This document shows positions 45,366-55,640 of a DNA stretch of 64,000 nt, piece by piece. Both the position numbers and the translations under genes were made by a program. Numbering within the stretch: the first letter of the stretch is position 1; the number at the start of each line of letters is the position of its first letter. This DNA is from Acidovorax sp. Leaf78 (GTDB lineage Bacteria; Pseudomonadota; Gammaproteobacteria; Burkholderiales; Burkholderiaceae_C), in assembly GCF_001422735.1 (NCBI RefSeq), contig NZ_LMLZ01000001.1:555233-619232 (forward strand). Reading direction: 5' to 3'. The notes below the pieces were generated by a model. That model was given only the letters and a program-made list of their open reading frames with translations. It had not been told where the DNA came from and did not search any database.

Positions 45366-45420
45366 ATTTGATAGCTGATGGCGCTTGCCAGACAAGCGTT
45401 AACACCATTTTTTATTCAAC
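45366..45420. repeat. AGCGCTT-type dispersed palindrome (family A), copy 5
   Basis: Core ATAGCTGATGGCGCTTGCCA followed by GACAAGCGTTAACACCATT, filling the pdxJ-acpS gap. Confidence 0.7.
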
Positions 45421-45424
45421 AATC

Positions 45425-45841
45425 ATGATTTACGGCATCGGTACCGACATCTGCGACGTACGGCGCATCGCCGCCAGCCTGGAGCGCCACGGCGACCGGT
45501 TTGCCCAGAAGGTGCTGGCCGACGGCGAGCTGGCCACTTGGCGCGAGCGGAGCAGCCGCTGGCCCGACCGGGGCCTGCGCTACCTGGCCACCCGCTTTTC
45601 GGCCAAGGAGGCCTTCAGCAAGGCCATAGGCCTCGGGATGCGCATGCCCATGACCTGGCGCCACTGCGAAGTAGCCAAGCTGCCCAGCGGCCAGCCGGTG
45701 ATCGTGCTGCACGGCGCGCTCAAGGAATGGTTCGAAGCGCGGGGCCTGACGGCGCACCTGAGCGTGACCGACGAGACCGACTACGCCGCCAGCTTCTGCG
45801 TGGTCGAGAAAATGCAAGAAAAATTGGCCCCTATCGCTTGA
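45425..45841 (+). CDS. acpS: Holo-[acyl-carrier-protein] synthase
   Basis: A 138-residue AcpS. The N-terminal motif [14 protein letters not shown] holds the Mg ligand aspartate, and the second motif is [17 protein letters not shown]. It transfers phosphopantetheine from CoA to AcpP, whose gene is at 31946. The last residues (KLAPIA and stop) are encoded inside a family A repeat, so the native C-terminus may have been altered. Confidence 0.96.
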   Translation: MIYGIGTDICDVRRIAASLERHGDRFAQKVLADGELATWRERSSRWPDRGLRYLATRFSAKEAFSKAIGLGMRMPMTWRHCEVAKLPSGQPVIVLHGALKEWFEARGLTAHLSVTDETDYAASFCVVEKMQEKLAPIA

Positions 45842-45880
45842 TTGACAAGCGCTGGAAGCTATTGTTTGTATAGCAAATTA
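45818..45880 (-). repeat. AGCGCTT-type dispersed palindrome (family A), copy 6, overlapping acpS end
   Basis: In reverse complement the core is ATAGCTTCCAGCGCTTGTCA followed by ATCAAGCGATAGGGGCCAA. It covers the acpS stop codon and most of the acpS-nagZ gap. Confidence 0.7.
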
Positions 45881-45892
45881 TTTGTGAAACCC

Positions 45893-46984
45893 ATGACCGA
45901 ACACGCACCCCTGATCCTCGACGTGGCTGGCTTAGAGCTCACCGCCGCAGACCGCCGCCGCCTGGCCCACCCGCTGACCGGCGGCGTCATCCTGTTTGCC
46001 CGCAACTGGACCGACCGTGCCCAGCTGCTGCAGCTCACCAGCGCCATCAAGGCGGTGCGCGACGACCTGTTGATCTGCGTGGACCACGAAGGCGGCCGCG
46101 TGCAGCGCTTTCGCACCGATGGCTTCACGCACGTGCCGCCGATGCGCGCCCTGGGCGAGCTGTGGATGGACGATGGCAAGGGTGCCAAGGCCATTGCCGG
46201 CAGCGGCGCCCTGCGGGCCACCAATGCCGCCACGGCTGCGGGCTATGTGCTGGGCAGCGAGCTGCGCGCCTGCGGCGTGGATTTCAGCTTCACGCCGGTG
46301 CTGGACCTGGACTGGGGCGAAAGCGGCGTCATCGGCGACCGGGCCTTTCACCGCGATCCGCGCGTCGTGGCGCTGCTGGCCAAGAGCCTCATGCACGGCC
46401 TGCTGCAGGCAGGCATGGCCAACTGCGGCAAGCACTTTCCGGGGCATGGATTCGTCAAAGCCGACTCGCACACCGAAGTGCCGGTGGACAAGCGCAGCCT
46501 CAAAGCCATCCTGGCCGACGACGCGGCGCCGTACCCCTGGCTCAGCACCACGCTTACCAGCGTGATGCCGGCGCACGTGATCTACCCCAAGGTGGACAGC
46601 CGCCCCGCGGGCTTCTCCCAGCGCTGGCTGCAGGACATCCTGCGCCGCCAGATGCGCTTTGACGGTGCCATCTTCAGCGACGACCTCAGCATGGAAGGCG
46701 CACGCCGCCTGGACGGCCAGGTGGTCAGCTACACCGACGCGGCGGTGGCGGCCCTGGAGGCCGGCTGCGACCTGGTGCTGTTGTGCAACCAGAGCGTGGG
46801 CGACGGCCAAGCGGTGGATGAACTCATCGACGGCCTGGAAAAAGCCCAGGCGCAGGGCCGGTGGCAGCCGAGCGTGGACAGCGAGTCGCGCCGCCTGGCG
46901 CTGCTGCCTGAAACACTGCCCCAGCCGTGGGATGAGCTGATGTACCAGCCAGCGTACATGCAGGCGCTCGACCTGCTGCCCTGA
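45893..46984 (+). CDS. nagZ: Beta-N-acetylhexosaminidase NagZ
   Basis: A 363-residue glycoside hydrolase family 3 enzyme acting on recycled muropeptides in the cytoplasm. The substrate-binding motif is NCGKHFPGHGFVKADSH, and the aspartate nucleophile is in IFSDDLSMEGARR. The N-terminal LILDVAGLELTAADRRRL and FARNW are typical. ATG 45893 is used, with GAAA-rich leader sequence from the repeat upstream. Its product releases anhydro-muropeptides that can also signal AmpR. Confidence 0.96.
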   Translation: MTEHAPLILDVAGLELTAADRRRLAHPLTGGVILFARNWTDRAQLLQLTSAIKAVRDDLLICVDHEGGRVQRFRTDGFTHVPPMRALGELWMDDGKGAKAIAGSGALRATNAATAAGYVLGSELRACGVDFSFTPVLDLDWGESGVIGDRAFHRDPRVVALLAKSLMHGLLQAGMANCGKHFPGHGFVKADSHTEVPVDKRSLKAILADDAAPYPWLSTTLTSVMPAHVIYPKVDSRPAGFSQRWLQDILRRQMRFDGAIFSDDLSMEGARRLDGQVVSYTDAAVAALEAGCDLVLLCNQSVGDGQAVDELIDGLEKAQAQGRWQPSVDSESRRLALLPETLPQPWDELMYQPAYMQALDLLP

Positions 46985-47146
46985 AGAGGACGCACAGGAG
47001 GCCGCACGAGAGGCTGACTGTCACCTCTGTGGCGCTGCAGTCCCGCTGCACACGCGGTGCGGGCGCACACCGGATGCGCGGGGATCAGGCGATAGAACAG
47101 ATGGACAGGCACGGCGCGCACCCCGCGCAGAGCTGCGGACGCCTGT

Positions 47147-47914
47147 CTAAACCTGTGGTCCAGGGCCGCTGACTGCCACGGCAGGCGTCCCGCTGGCTTC
47201 CGCTGGCGATGTTGACGCGGACGTCGAGCCCGATGCCGATGCCGGTGATGCAGCCGGAGCAGCCGACGGGTGCGGCGCCACCGCAGGTGGCACCCCCTGA
47301 AACCGCCGCACCACGCGCTGAAACACCAGCGCATTCGGAATCTGCAGCCACGCCACGTGTTCTGCGGTGGCGCCATGGTCTTCCAGCGTGGTGTACAGCA
47401 GGTTGATGTCCACCACGCGGCCCTTGGCGCCGGGTTTCTCTGCCGTGTCCAGCACCTCGATATAGTCGCCGATCCGAAACGGCCGCACCGTGAAGATCAA
47501 CAGCGCGCAAAACAGGTTGGACAGCACGCTCCACGCAGCAAAGAACGCCACCGCGCCCACGGTGGCAAAGCCGGTGAACGCCGTCCAGAGCACGGTGGCC
47601 GACACGCCCATGCGTTCGAGCACCAGCAGCAGCGCACTGGCCACGACCACCCAGCGGATCAGCCCGTTCATGGGCACGACCAGTTCGTCGGGCACTTGGT
47701 AGTGGGTGCTGGCGCGGCGCACGATGCGGCGCAGTACGCGTTGCAGCAGCCAGGCCACGAACAGGATCAGCAGGATCTGCGTGCCGGGAATGATGACTTC
47801 CAGCCAGTCCTGGATCCAGTCGGGCAACCGTGTTTTCAGAACCTGCATGCGCGAGACCGCAGAGCGTGCGTTGCGTTCGGTGGCATCAAACGAGAAGGCG
47901 GAAAAGAGACTCAA
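47147..47914 (-). CDS. Small mechanosensitive ion channel, MscS family
   Basis: A 255-residue MscS-type protein. Membrane segments are visible at about residues 40-62 (VIIPGTQILLILFVAWLL) and 83-101 (GLIRWVVVASALLLVLERM). The pore helix region FTGFATVGAVAFFAAWSVLSN is followed by the beta domain (FRIGDYIEVLD). The C-terminal 45 residues are Pro/Ala/Ser-rich. Start TTG 47914 overlaps the stop of the GGDEF gene; ATG 47848 is an alternative that would drop 22 residues. Confidence 0.88.
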   Translation of the reverse strand: MSLFSAFSFDATERNARSAVSRMQVLKTRLPDWIQDWLEVIIPGTQILLILFVAWLLQRVLRRIVRRASTHYQVPDELVVPMNGLIRWVVVASALLLVLERMGVSATVLWTAFTGFATVGAVAFFAAWSVLSNLFCALLIFTVRPFRIGDYIEVLDTAEKPGAKGRVVDINLLYTTLEDHGATAEHVAWLQIPNALVFQRVVRRFQGVPPAVAPHPSAAPAASPASASGSTSASTSPAEASGTPAVAVSGPGPQV

Positions 47915-48948
47915 TTGCGCAATTGCTCCAGGGTGTCCATCTGCATTTCAAAACTGAAAAACCGGTTGCGGCCCTGCGCCTTGGCGGCGTACAGGGCCTG
48001 GTCGGCCCGCATGATCATGCTCTCGGCGTTGGTGCTGTCGTCGGGCACGCAGGTGGTGATGCCGCCGGACAGGGTGAGCGTAGTGCCCAGGGGAGAGTCG
48101 GCGTGGGGCAGGGCGCGCACCTTGAGCAACTGGCCCAGCGCGCGGGCAAAGGTCATGGCGCCCGAGCGCGGCGTGTTGGGCAGGATGAGCGCAAACTCCT
48201 CGCCGCCATAACGCGAGGCCACGTCCCGCGGCCGCACGCACACTTCACGCAGCAGCCGGCCCACCTCCTTCAGGCACGCATCGCCCTGCACATGGCCGCT
48301 GGCGTCGTTGAAGAGCTTGAAGTGGTCCAGGTCGCACAGCATCAGCGTGAGCGGCGTGCCGTCGCGCCGCGCCGCCAAAATCTCGTTGTGCAGGATGCGG
48401 TCGAACCCGCGGCGGTTGACCAGGGCAGTGAGGGCGTCGACCTCCACCATGTCGTTCAGCCGCTGGTTGGCCACATGCAGCTCGGCAGACATGGACACCA
48501 GCCGGCGCCGCATGTCCAAGAGGCGCCGCATGGCCCGCAGCTTGGCCATGAGCACGATGGGCTTGACCGGCTTGACGAGGTAGTCGTCGCCGCCCACCTC
48601 GATGCCGCGCCACACGTCCAGCTCGTTGTCCAGGCCCGACAGAAAGATGATCGGTGTCCAGTCACCGGCTTCGCTCTCGCGCATCTGCTGCGCGACCCAG
48701 TAGCCGTCCTTGCCGGGCAGGCGGATGTCCAGCAGCACCAGGTCGGGCCGATGGGCCTTGAACAGTTGCAGCGCGGCGTTGCCTTCCGGCGCCTCGAAGA
48801 TGTCGGTGACTCCCGCGTGCCGCAATTCAGCCACCAACGCAGCGCGGACGGAACCCTGGTCTTCAACCACCAGGACCGAGAATCCGCCGCCGCCAGATGC
48901 TGGGGGCTGCGTGGGGGGATAGGGCGTGCTGCTCGATGTGAATGGCAC
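47911..48948 (-). CDS. Response regulator with GGDEF domain (diguanylate cyclase, PleD-like)
   Basis: A 345-residue protein. A receiver domain (about residues 23-140) has the phospho-accepting Asp in RPDLVLLDIRLPGKDG. The diguanylate cyclase domain begins near 170 (LTALVNRRGFDRIL), with active site RYGGEEFALILP and an inhibitory-site RxxD (RPRD) five residues before GGEEF. It should make c-di-GMP when phosphorylated and be feedback-inhibited. No histidine kinase is adjacent. The MscS gene overlaps its stop. Confidence 0.94.
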   Translation of the reverse strand: MPFTSSSTPYPPTQPPASGGGGFSVLVVEDQGSVRAALVAELRHAGVTDIFEAPEGNAALQLFKAHRPDLVLLDIRLPGKDGYWVAQQMRESEAGDWTPIIFLSGLDNELDVWRGIEVGGDDYLVKPVKPIVLMAKLRAMRRLLDMRRRLVSMSAELHVANQRLNDMVEVDALTALVNRRGFDRILHNEILAARRDGTPLTLMLCDLDHFKLFNDASGHVQGDACLKEVGRLLREVCVRPRDVASRYGGEEFALILPNTPRSGAMTFARALGQLLKVRALPHADSPLGTTLTLSGGITTCVPDDSTNAESMIMRADQALYAAKAQGRNRFFSFEMQMDTLEQLRN

Positions 48949-48988
48949 GGTGACTCCTCAGGCCTGTTGAACGCGGCAAGGGCGCAAT

Positions 48989-49008
48989 CACCCGGGAAGC
49001 CCCGGGTG
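48989..49008. terminator. Hairpin downstream of lysS
   Basis: CACCCGGG pairs perfectly with CCCGGGTG around the loop AAGC. It lies between the lysS stop and the GGDEF start. No long T run is seen on either strand, so it may be a stabilising stem or a weak terminator. Confidence 0.4.
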
Positions 49009-49019
49009 CCAGCGCTCTT

Positions 49020-50564
49020 TCAGGATTCGCGGCGCAGCGCAGGGAACAGGATCACGTCGCGGATGCTGGGGCTGTCGGTCAACAGCATCATGAGGCGATC
49101 GATACCAATCCCGCAACCCCCTGTGGGCGGCATGCCGTATTCCAGGGCCCGCACGAAGTCGTGGTCGTAGAACATGGCTTCGTCGTCGCCGCCGTCCTTG
49201 GCCGCCACCTGGGCCTGAAAGCGCGCGGCCTGGTCTTCGGCGTCGTTCAACTCGCTGAAACCATTGCCGAACTCGCGCCCGGTGATGTACAGCTCGAAGC
49301 GCTCGGTCACCTCGGGACGGGTGTCGTTGGCGCGGGCCAACGGCGAGATTTCGGTCGGGTGCTCCATGATGAAGGCGGGCAGCCACAGCTTGTCTTCCAC
49401 CGTCTCTTCGAAGTACAGCACCTGCAGGCTGGCCAGCGAGCGCGTGGACAGCTTGTTCTTCTCTTCGTTCAGGCCCAGCTTCTTGAGGGCACTGGTCAGC
49501 CAGGCGGCGTCGTCCACATGGGCGCCGGCCTCGGTGTACTGGAAGATCGCTTCGCGGATCGTCAGGCGTGCGAACGGCTGCGACAGGTCGACCGCGCGGC
49601 CCTGGTAGGTCAGCTGCAACGATCCCGTGGCCTTGAGCGCCACCTCGCGGATCAGCGTCTCGGTGAAGTCCATCAGGTCCAAGTAGTTCCAGTACGCCGC
49701 GTAGAACTCCATCATGGTGAACTCGGGGTTATGGCGAACCGAGATACCTTCGTTGCGGTAGCTGCGGTTGATCTCGAACACGCGCTCGAAACCGCCCACG
49801 ATCAGGCGCTTCAAGTACAGCTCCGGCGCGATGCGCAGGTACATCTCCTGCTCCAGCGCGTTGTGGTGTGTCACGAAGGGCTTGGCATTGGCGCCGCCCG
49901 GAATGGGGTGCAGCATGGGCGTCTCGACTTCCAGGAAGCCGTGGCTCACCATGAAGTCGCGCAGGCCGCTCACGGCCTTGCTGCGCGCCATGAAGCGCTT
50001 GCGAGCCTGCTCGTCGGTGATCAGGTCCACATAGCGCTGGCGGTACTTCTGCTCTTGGTCGGCCATGCCGTGGAACTTGTCCGGCAGCGGGCGCAGGCTC
50101 TTGGTCAGGAGGCGCAGGCTGGTCACCTTGACCGACAGCTCGCCGGTCTTGGTCTTCATGAGGGTGCCTTCGGCGCCCACGATGTCGCCCAGGTCCCAGT
50201 GCTTGAAGGATGCGTACAGCTCCTCGCCCAAGGCGTCGCGGGTCACGTACAGCTGGATGCGCCCGCCCACGTCGCCCAGCGATCCGTCCTGCACCGAGGC
50301 AAAGCTGGCCTTGCCCATCACGCGCTTGAGCATCATGCGGCCAGCCACCGAGACGGTCACGGGCGTGGCCTCCAGGGCCTCGTTCGTGGTGTCGCTGTGC
50401 TCAAGGTGCAGCTGTGCTGCCTTGTGGGCGGGCTTGAAGTTGTTGGGGAAGGCTACGCCGCCGCCATTGGCTTGCACCTCGCGCAAGGCGCGAAGCTTTT
50501 CGCGGCGCTCGGCGATGAGCTGGTTGTCGTCCTGGGAAGCGGGGGCGAGGTTCTGGTCTGACAT
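49020..50564 (-). CDS. lysS: Lysine--tRNA ligase, class II
   Basis: A 514-residue class II lysyl-tRNA synthetase. An N-terminal OB fold binds the anticodon. Motif 2 is [20 protein letters not shown] and motif 3 is [14 protein letters not shown]. The start at 50564 (MSDQNLAP) is chosen; an in-frame region upstream is not coding-like. No T-box or other leader was recognised. Confidence 0.98.
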   Translation of the reverse strand: MSDQNLAPASQDDNQLIAERREKLRALREVQANGGGVAFPNNFKPAHKAAQLHLEHSDTTNEALEATPVTVSVAGRMMLKRVMGKASFASVQDGSLGDVGGRIQLYVTRDALGEELYASFKHWDLGDIVGAEGTLMKTKTGELSVKVTSLRLLTKSLRPLPDKFHGMADQEQKYRQRYVDLITDEQARKRFMARSKAVSGLRDFMVSHGFLEVETPMLHPIPGGANAKPFVTHHNALEQEMYLRIAPELYLKRLIVGGFERVFEINRSYRNEGISVRHNPEFTMMEFYAAYWNYLDLMDFTETLIREVALKATGSLQLTYQGRAVDLSQPFARLTIREAIFQYTEAGAHVDDAAWLTSALKKLGLNEEKNKLSTRSLASLQVLYFEETVEDKLWLPAFIMEHPTEISPLARANDTRPEVTERFELYITGREFGNGFSELNDAEDQAARFQAQVAAKDGGDDEAMFYDHDFVRALEYGMPPTGGCGIGIDRLMMLLTDSPSIRDVILFPALRRES

Positions 50565-50644
50565 AGGGGGCCGTCGGTACGGTGGCGTGAATTGGGGCCG
50601 GGCTCCGCAAAGGCAGGGTTCGGCCAAACCCCTCATTTTATCGG

Positions 50645-51277
50645 CTATGTGCCGTCTTTTGGCGCCATGTCCCTGTGCGAGCGTCCGCCCCACAGTGCGC
50701 CGGCTGTCTGCGCGATGATTTTCAGGTCGCCCCAGAGGGTGTGCGCGCGGGCGTACCGGGCCGCGTACTGCAGCTTGATGGGCAGAATTTCTTGCACGTA
50801 GGTCCGCTCGGGATCGCTGCTCTGGCCCAGCAGCGTGCTCTCGTCGCGGAACTCGATGGAGGCCATGTCGGTGATGCCCGGCCGCACGCTCAGCACGATG
50901 TCCCGCAGTGCATCGGGGTACAGCGCCACATAGCGGGCCACCTCGGGCCGCGGGCCCACGATGCTCATGTCTCCCACCAGCACGTTGATGAACTGCGGCA
51001 GTTCGTCGAGTTTGGTGCGCCGCAGCCAGTGGCCTGCGCGGGTGATGCGGGCGTCCGCCCCCACTGTGATGGCGGGGCCCGCCGCATCGGCACCGGCTTG
51101 CATGGTGCGGAACTTATAGATGCGAAACGGCTGCCCGGCACGGCCGATGCGGGTTTGCCGAAAGAAAATGCCACCGGCCGAGTCGAGCCGGACCCACAGC
51201 GCCACGGCCACCAGCACCGGCGCCAGCAGCACCAGCGCCAGCGCGGAGAAGGCCAGGTCGAACAGGCGCTTGGGCAT
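50645..51277 (-). CDS. Priming sugar (phosphoglycosyl) transferase, PglC/WcaJ type
   Basis: A 210-residue bacterial sugar transferase that moves a phospho-sugar to undecaprenyl phosphate, the first step of a lipid-linked glycan. One N-terminal membrane hairpin is visible ([20 protein letters not shown]), followed by [40 protein letters not shown] and IVGPRPE. Its short length matches the PglC monotopic form rather than long WbaP types. Last gene of the glycan cluster, 8 bases after the aminotransferase. Confidence 0.93.
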   Translation of the reverse strand: MPKRLFDLAFSALALVLLAPVLVAVALWVRLDSAGGIFFRQTRIGRAGQPFRIYKFRTMQAGADAAGPAITVGADARITRAGHWLRRTKLDELPQFINVLVGDMSIVGPRPEVARYVALYPDALRDIVLSVRPGITDMASIEFRDESTLLGQSSDPERTYVQEILPIKLQYAARYARAHTLWGDLKIIAQTAGALWGGRSHRDMAPKDGT

Positions 51278-51285
51278 GGGGTCGG

Positions 51286-52467
51286 TCAGCCCAGCACCTC
51301 GTGCAGCGCTGCGATCACGCGGTCCTGGTCGGCATCGCTCATCGCGGTGAACAGGGGGATGCTGATCATCGACTGGTAGGCCGCGTCGGCGTCGGGGAAC
51401 ATCTCTGGTGTGAGCTGGTAGCGGTCGCGCCAATAGGGGTGACGGTGCAGGGGTACATAGTGGACGCTGGTGCCGATTCCCCGGTCCGACAGGGCCTGGA
51501 TCACGTCGTCGCGGCCCAGGCGTGCGCCTTGGCGCAAACGAATGACATACAGGTGCCAGGCATGCGTGTCGCCAGCGGGCGCGTCCGCGGGCAGCATCAG
51601 CGGCAACGTGGCCAGCTGCTGGTGGTACCGCGCCGCCAGGTATTGGCGCCGCTGCACAAAGCCCGGCAGGCGCGCGAGCTGCTCCACGCCCATGGCGGCT
51701 GCGATGTCCGTCATGTTGTATTTGAAGCCCGGTGCCACCACCTCGTAGTACCAGGCCGGTGTTTTGGACGTGAAGCGGTCGAATGCATCGCGGTTCATGC
51801 CGTGCAGGCGCATCACGCGCATGCGTTGGGCCAACTGCGGATCGCACGTGACCGCCATGCCGCCCTCGCCCGTGGTGATGGTCTTGTTGGCGTAGAAGCT
51901 GAACACGGTCACATCGGACTGCAGTTGCCCCACCAGCTGGCCCTGCCAGGTGGTGGGCAGGGCATGGGCCGCGTCTTCGACCACCTTGAGCCCATGCTCC
52001 TTGGCGATGGCAAGGATCTCGCCCATCTCGCAGGCCAGTCCGCCATAGTGCACCGGCATGATGGCCTTGGTCCGCGGCGTGATGGCGGCGCGGATCTTGG
52101 CAGGGTCGATGTTCAGCGTCACCGGGTCCACGTCTACGAGTACGGGGTCGGCGCCCAGGTAGCGAACCACCTCGACCGTGGCAGTGAATGTCAGCGTGGG
52201 GGCGATCACTTCGTCGCCAGGTCCGATGCCCAGGGCTTCCAGGGCCAGGTGCAGGCCTGCGGTGGCGGAGTTGACCGCAATTCCCTGTAGCCCATTGCCG
52301 CCCAGGTACTGCACGAACGCCTGCTCGAACTCTTTGGTCTTGGGCCCCGTCGTCACCCATCCCGAGCGCATGGCTGCAGTGGTCGCCTCGATCTCGGCAG
52401 GCCCGATGTCCGGCCTGGCGAAAGGGATGAAACTGGGCGGCGAAGAAGGGGTGGATGGTTGAGGCAT
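51286..52467 (-). CDS. DegT/DnrJ/EryC1/StrS-family sugar aminotransferase
   Basis: A 393-residue PLP-dependent sugar aminotransferase. The PLP lysine is in [18 protein letters not shown] (about residue 195), and the N-terminal [14 protein letters not shown] plus [14 protein letters not shown] are typical. It would aminate a 4-keto sugar such as the product of a CapD-type dehydratase encoded in the same cluster, giving a 4-amino-4,6-dideoxy sugar (inference). It is 8 bases upstream of the priming transferase. Confidence 0.93.
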   Translation of the reverse strand: MPQPSTPSSPPSFIPFARPDIGPAEIEATTAAMRSGWVTTGPKTKEFEQAFVQYLGGNGLQGIAVNSATAGLHLALEALGIGPGDEVIAPTLTFTATVEVVRYLGADPVLVDVDPVTLNIDPAKIRAAITPRTKAIMPVHYGGLACEMGEILAIAKEHGLKVVEDAAHALPTTWQGQLVGQLQSDVTVFSFYANKTITTGEGGMAVTCDPQLAQRMRVMRLHGMNRDAFDRFTSKTPAWYYEVVAPGFKYNMTDIAAAMGVEQLARLPGFVQRRQYLAARYHQQLATLPLMLPADAPAGDTHAWHLYVIRLRQGARLGRDDVIQALSDRGIGTSVHYVPLHRHPYWRDRYQLTPEMFPDADAAYQSMISIPLFTAMSDADQDRVIAALHEVLG

Positions 52468-52502
52468 GGGGGCTCGGTGGGCGATCGATGGGGCAGGCCG
52501 GG

Positions 52503-53831
52503 TCAGGGCGCGGCGCGGCCGATGGGGTGGTATTCAAGGCCCAGGGCCTTCATCTCGGCAGGCTCGAAAAGATTGCGGCCGTCGAAGATGACCGGTGCGC
52601 GCAGCGTGGCCGCGATGTGGTCGAAGTCGGGGCTGCGAAACTCTTTCCATTCCGTCACGATGATGAGCGCGGTGGCGCCGTCCAGCGCTGCATTGGCGCT
52701 GTCTGCAAAGTGCAGGCCTTGGCGGTCGCCCAGCCTCTTGCGCGCCTGCGCGATGGCCACCGGGTCGTACGCGCAGACCTCGGCCCCCCGCTGCAGCAGG
52801 TCGTGGATGACGGTGAGGCTCGGCGCTTCGCGCATGTCGTCCGTGCCCGGCTTGAAGGCCAGGCCCCACAGCGCGAATCGCAGGCCGCTCAGGTCGGGCC
52901 CGAAGCGCGCGAGCACCTTGCGCACCAGCACCCCTTTTTGCCGGTCGTTGACGGCCTTGACGCCTTCGAGGACCTGCAAATGGTGCCCATGGTCCGAGGC
53001 GGTCTTGAGCAGCGCGCTCACATCCTTGGGGAAGCACGAGCCGCCATAGCCGGCCCCGGCGTACAGAAAATGCGTGCCGATGCGCGGGTCCATCCCCATG
53101 CCATTGCGCACATGTTCGATGTCGACGCCCAGCGTTTCTGACAGCAGTGCCAGCTCGTTCATGAAGCTGATGCGCGTGGCCAGCATCGCGTTGGCCGCGT
53201 ACTTGGTGAACTCCGCGCTGCGCACGTCCATCACCACGAAGCGGTCGCGGTTGCGCATGAAGGGCGCATACAGCGTGTGCAGGCGGCTGGCGGCCTCGGT
53301 ATCGCTGGTGCCGACGATCACGCGGTCGGGCCGCATGAAGTCCTGCACGGCAGAGCCTTCTTTCAAAAATTCCGGGTTCGATGCGATGGAGTAGGCGGAT
53401 TGCGTGGCGCGCTCGGCCAGCACCACATCCATGGCTTGGCGCACCTTGTCGGCGGTGCCCACGGGCACGGTGCTCTTGGTGACCACCAGCTTGTACTGGT
53501 CCATGTGCTGCGCCACGGCCCGCGCGGCGGCCAGCACGTGCTGCAGGTCGGCCGACCCGTCTTCGCCAGACGGCGTGCCCACGGCGATCATCTGGATCAC
53601 GCCGTGCGCGACGGCCTGGACGACATCAGTCGTGAACTCCAGCCGCCCCGCTCGCGCATTGCGCACCACGATGTCAGACAGGCCCGGTTCGTGGATGGGG
53701 ATGTGCCCCTCGCGCAGCGCACCGATGCGGTCGGCATCGTGGTCCATGCACACGACGTGGTTGCCCATCTCTGCAAGGCATGCGCCCGTGACGAGGCCTA
53801 CGTACCCTGTGCCAATGACAGTGATCTTCAT
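52503..53831 (-). CDS. ugd: UDP-glucose 6-dehydrogenase family protein
   Basis: A 442-residue nucleotide-sugar dehydrogenase. The N-terminal NAD motif is [20 protein letters not shown], and the catalytic cysteine is in [16 protein letters not shown]. The central helical and C-terminal UDP-binding domains ([19 protein letters not shown]) are intact. It oxidises UDP-glucose to UDP-glucuronate, providing an acidic sugar for the glycan. A 64-base gap separates it from the methyltransferase. Confidence 0.95.
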   Translation of the reverse strand: MKITVIGTGYVGLVTGACLAEMGNHVVCMDHDADRIGALREGHIPIHEPGLSDIVVRNARAGRLEFTTDVVQAVAHGVIQMIAVGTPSGEDGSADLQHVLAAARAVAQHMDQYKLVVTKSTVPVGTADKVRQAMDVVLAERATQSAYSIASNPEFLKEGSAVQDFMRPDRVIVGTSDTEAASRLHTLYAPFMRNRDRFVVMDVRSAEFTKYAANAMLATRISFMNELALLSETLGVDIEHVRNGMGMDPRIGTHFLYAGAGYGGSCFPKDVSALLKTASDHGHHLQVLEGVKAVNDRQKGVLVRKVLARFGPDLSGLRFALWGLAFKPGTDDMREAPSLTVIHDLLQRGAEVCAYDPVAIAQARKRLGDRQGLHFADSANAALDGATALIIVTEWKEFRSPDFDHIAATLRAPVIFDGRNLFEPAEMKALGLEYHPIGRAAP

Positions 53832-53895
53832 ATGCGGTGCAGCGCCCTGTGTGCGGCATGCGCGGGGCGACGGGTGTGTGCGGTAGTGTTCATCT

Positions 53896-54591
53896 TCAAG
53901 GTTTGGCCACCCAGGTCAGGCGGTGGGTGCGCAGCGGATGCAGCAGTTGCGATGCCGGTGCAATCATCCACGCCGGCAGCCGCCGCGCGATGGGAGGCGC
54001 CAGCGTCAACCGGTGCGATTGCAGTTGCGCCCCGCGGAACAGGGATTGCAGCTCCTGCAACGGGACACGCCGGACGTCGGGGTTGCGGGGATTGTCCACC
54101 ACAAAGTCGTACACCAGCACGCCCCCGCCCGGTGCCACCCAGCGCCACAGGGTCTCCGCCATTTCGCGGCGGAAGGCAGCGTCGAGCAGTGAACTGAACA
54201 GCGTGAAGGCGAGCACCGCATCCTGGCTGGCGGGCGGCACATCGGCGCGGCACGCATCGCCCTCCAGCAGGGTGACCGAACCGGGCAGGAGGTCCCGCGC
54301 CAGTGCTGCACGCTCGGGCAGAAGTTCGATGCCGGTCAAGTGGCCCGGGGTGGCGCCCAGGCGGATGAGGTCCTGCAGATTGCCTCCGCTGCCGCAGCCG
54401 ACTTCCAGCATGCGCCGGTTGCCCAGGTTCGTCCAGCCATGGCCTGCCCAAGCGCGCACGATGGCGCGCAGGCGCTCCTGCTGGGCCTGCAGCGCGGCCG
54501 CGTTGCCATACAGGCTGTAGCGGGCCTCGTCGGCGGCTGCATCGCGCCGCGCATAGCGGTCTTTGACGGCCTGGGGTTCGTGCATCGTCAT
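53896..54591 (-). CDS. Class I SAM-dependent methyltransferase
   Basis: A 231-residue methyltransferase. SAM-binding motif I is [20 protein letters not shown] (about residues 62-81), followed by [11 protein letters not shown] and motif IV-like [20 protein letters not shown]. Within a polysaccharide cluster, methylation of a sugar or of the glycan end is likely. The start at 54591 overlaps the preceding glycosyltransferase stop by four bases. Confidence 0.9.
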   Translation of the reverse strand: MTMHEPQAVKDRYARRDAAADEARYSLYGNAAALQAQQERLRAIVRAWAGHGWTNLGNRRMLEVGCGSGGNLQDLIRLGATPGHLTGIELLPERAALARDLLPGSVTLLEGDACRADVPPASQDAVLAFTLFSSLLDAAFRREMAETLWRWVAPGGGVLVYDFVVDNPRNPDVRRVPLQELQSLFRGAQLQSHRLTLAPPIARRLPAWMIAPASQLLHPLRTHRLTWVAKP

Positions 54592-55640
54592 CGGGTGATC
54601 CGTGCAAAGTCGGCCGACGGTGTGCGCGACCGCACGATGTCCCACAGGCCCCGCCAGGTTCCCAGGCCATAGCCCACGTGGAAGGTCGCAATGGCCGCGG
54701 GCAGGCGGGGCAGCAGGGTCCAATCGCCCGCTGCCTGGGCGGCCGCTGCCGACGCTGCCAGCAGATAGCCGCCATAAGCCAGCGACAGCGCTGCGAAAGG
54801 TAGCGCTGTCCAGGCTAGCAGCGCCGTGCTAGCCACGGCAGTTGCCACGAAAATCGCGGGAACGAGCTGGCGCAGGGCCCCCGGCTGGCCGTGCTTGCGC
54901 ATGACGAAGGGGCGCCAGTAGCCGTACTGCCGCTGCTGCGAGAACAGGTGCCGCAGCGAGTTGCGCGGATGGTAGGTGGAGCGGATCAACCGGCTTTGCC
55001 ATATGCGCGCACCGGCCAGCCGCAGCCGCAGGTTGTGCTCATCGTCCTGGTTGCGCACCAGGGCTTCGTCGAAGGGGCCGTAGCGTTCGAACACGCCGCG
55101 CGGCCAGCAGCCCAGGTAGACGGTATCCACCGCGCCTTCGAACTGCACGTCGCGCGACCGGGCGCCGCCCACCACCCACCGGCACTGGAAGGCTGCCGCC
55201 ACCGCCGCGCCCGTGCGGCCGGTGCCGCGGGCCACCCACGGCCCGCCCACGTTGTCGGCGCCCGTGCGCGACAGGGCTGCTATGCACTGGGCGAGGTAGT
55301 CGGGCGCGAACTGGCTGTGCACGTCCAGGCGCGCAATGATGGCTCCGCGGGCCCGGGCGATGCAGGCGTTCAGGCCGGTGGAGACGATGCGCCCGGGGTT
55401 GTCCACCAGCACCAGCCGAGGGTCGCTGGCGCAGCGCTCCTGCAGCCGTTGCCGGGTGCCGTCGTCGCTGTCGCCGTCGGCCACGAGCACTTCCATGCGC
55501 CATCCCTCAGGCAGCACCTGGCTGATGGCCGAGTCGCAGAAGGCATCGATGTGCTGCCGCTCATTGCGGCAGGGCACGATGACGCTGATGAGCAGCGGGT
55601 TCAAATCACGGTTCTCTGGCATGTTCACGGGTACGTTCAC
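54588..55640 (-). CDS. Family 2 glycosyltransferase (ExoA-like)
   Basis: A 350-residue GT2 enzyme. The GT-A core shows ISVIVPCRNERQHIDAFCD, LVADGDSDDGTRQRLQE and the metal-binding ARLDVHSQFAPDY; the later NQDDEHNLRLRLAGARIW holds the catalytic region. Two or three C-terminal membrane segments are present (VATAVASTALLAWTALPFAA, SLAYGGYLLAASAAAA). The layout resembles ExoA of succinoglycan synthesis. Donor and acceptor are unknown. Confidence 0.92.
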   Translation of the reverse strand: MNVPVNMPENRDLNPLLISVIVPCRNERQHIDAFCDSAISQVLPEGWRMEVLVADGDSDDGTRQRLQERCASDPRLVLVDNPGRIVSTGLNACIARARGAIIARLDVHSQFAPDYLAQCIAALSRTGADNVGGPWVARGTGRTGAAVAAAFQCRWVVGGARSRDVQFEGAVDTVYLGCWPRGVFERYGPFDEALVRNQDDEHNLRLRLAGARIWQSRLIRSTYHPRNSLRHLFSQQRQYGYWRPFVMRKHGQPGALRQLVPAIFVATAVASTALLAWTALPFAALSLAYGGYLLAASAAAAQAAGDWTLLPRLPAAIATFHVGYGLGTWRGLWDIVRSRTPSADFARITR

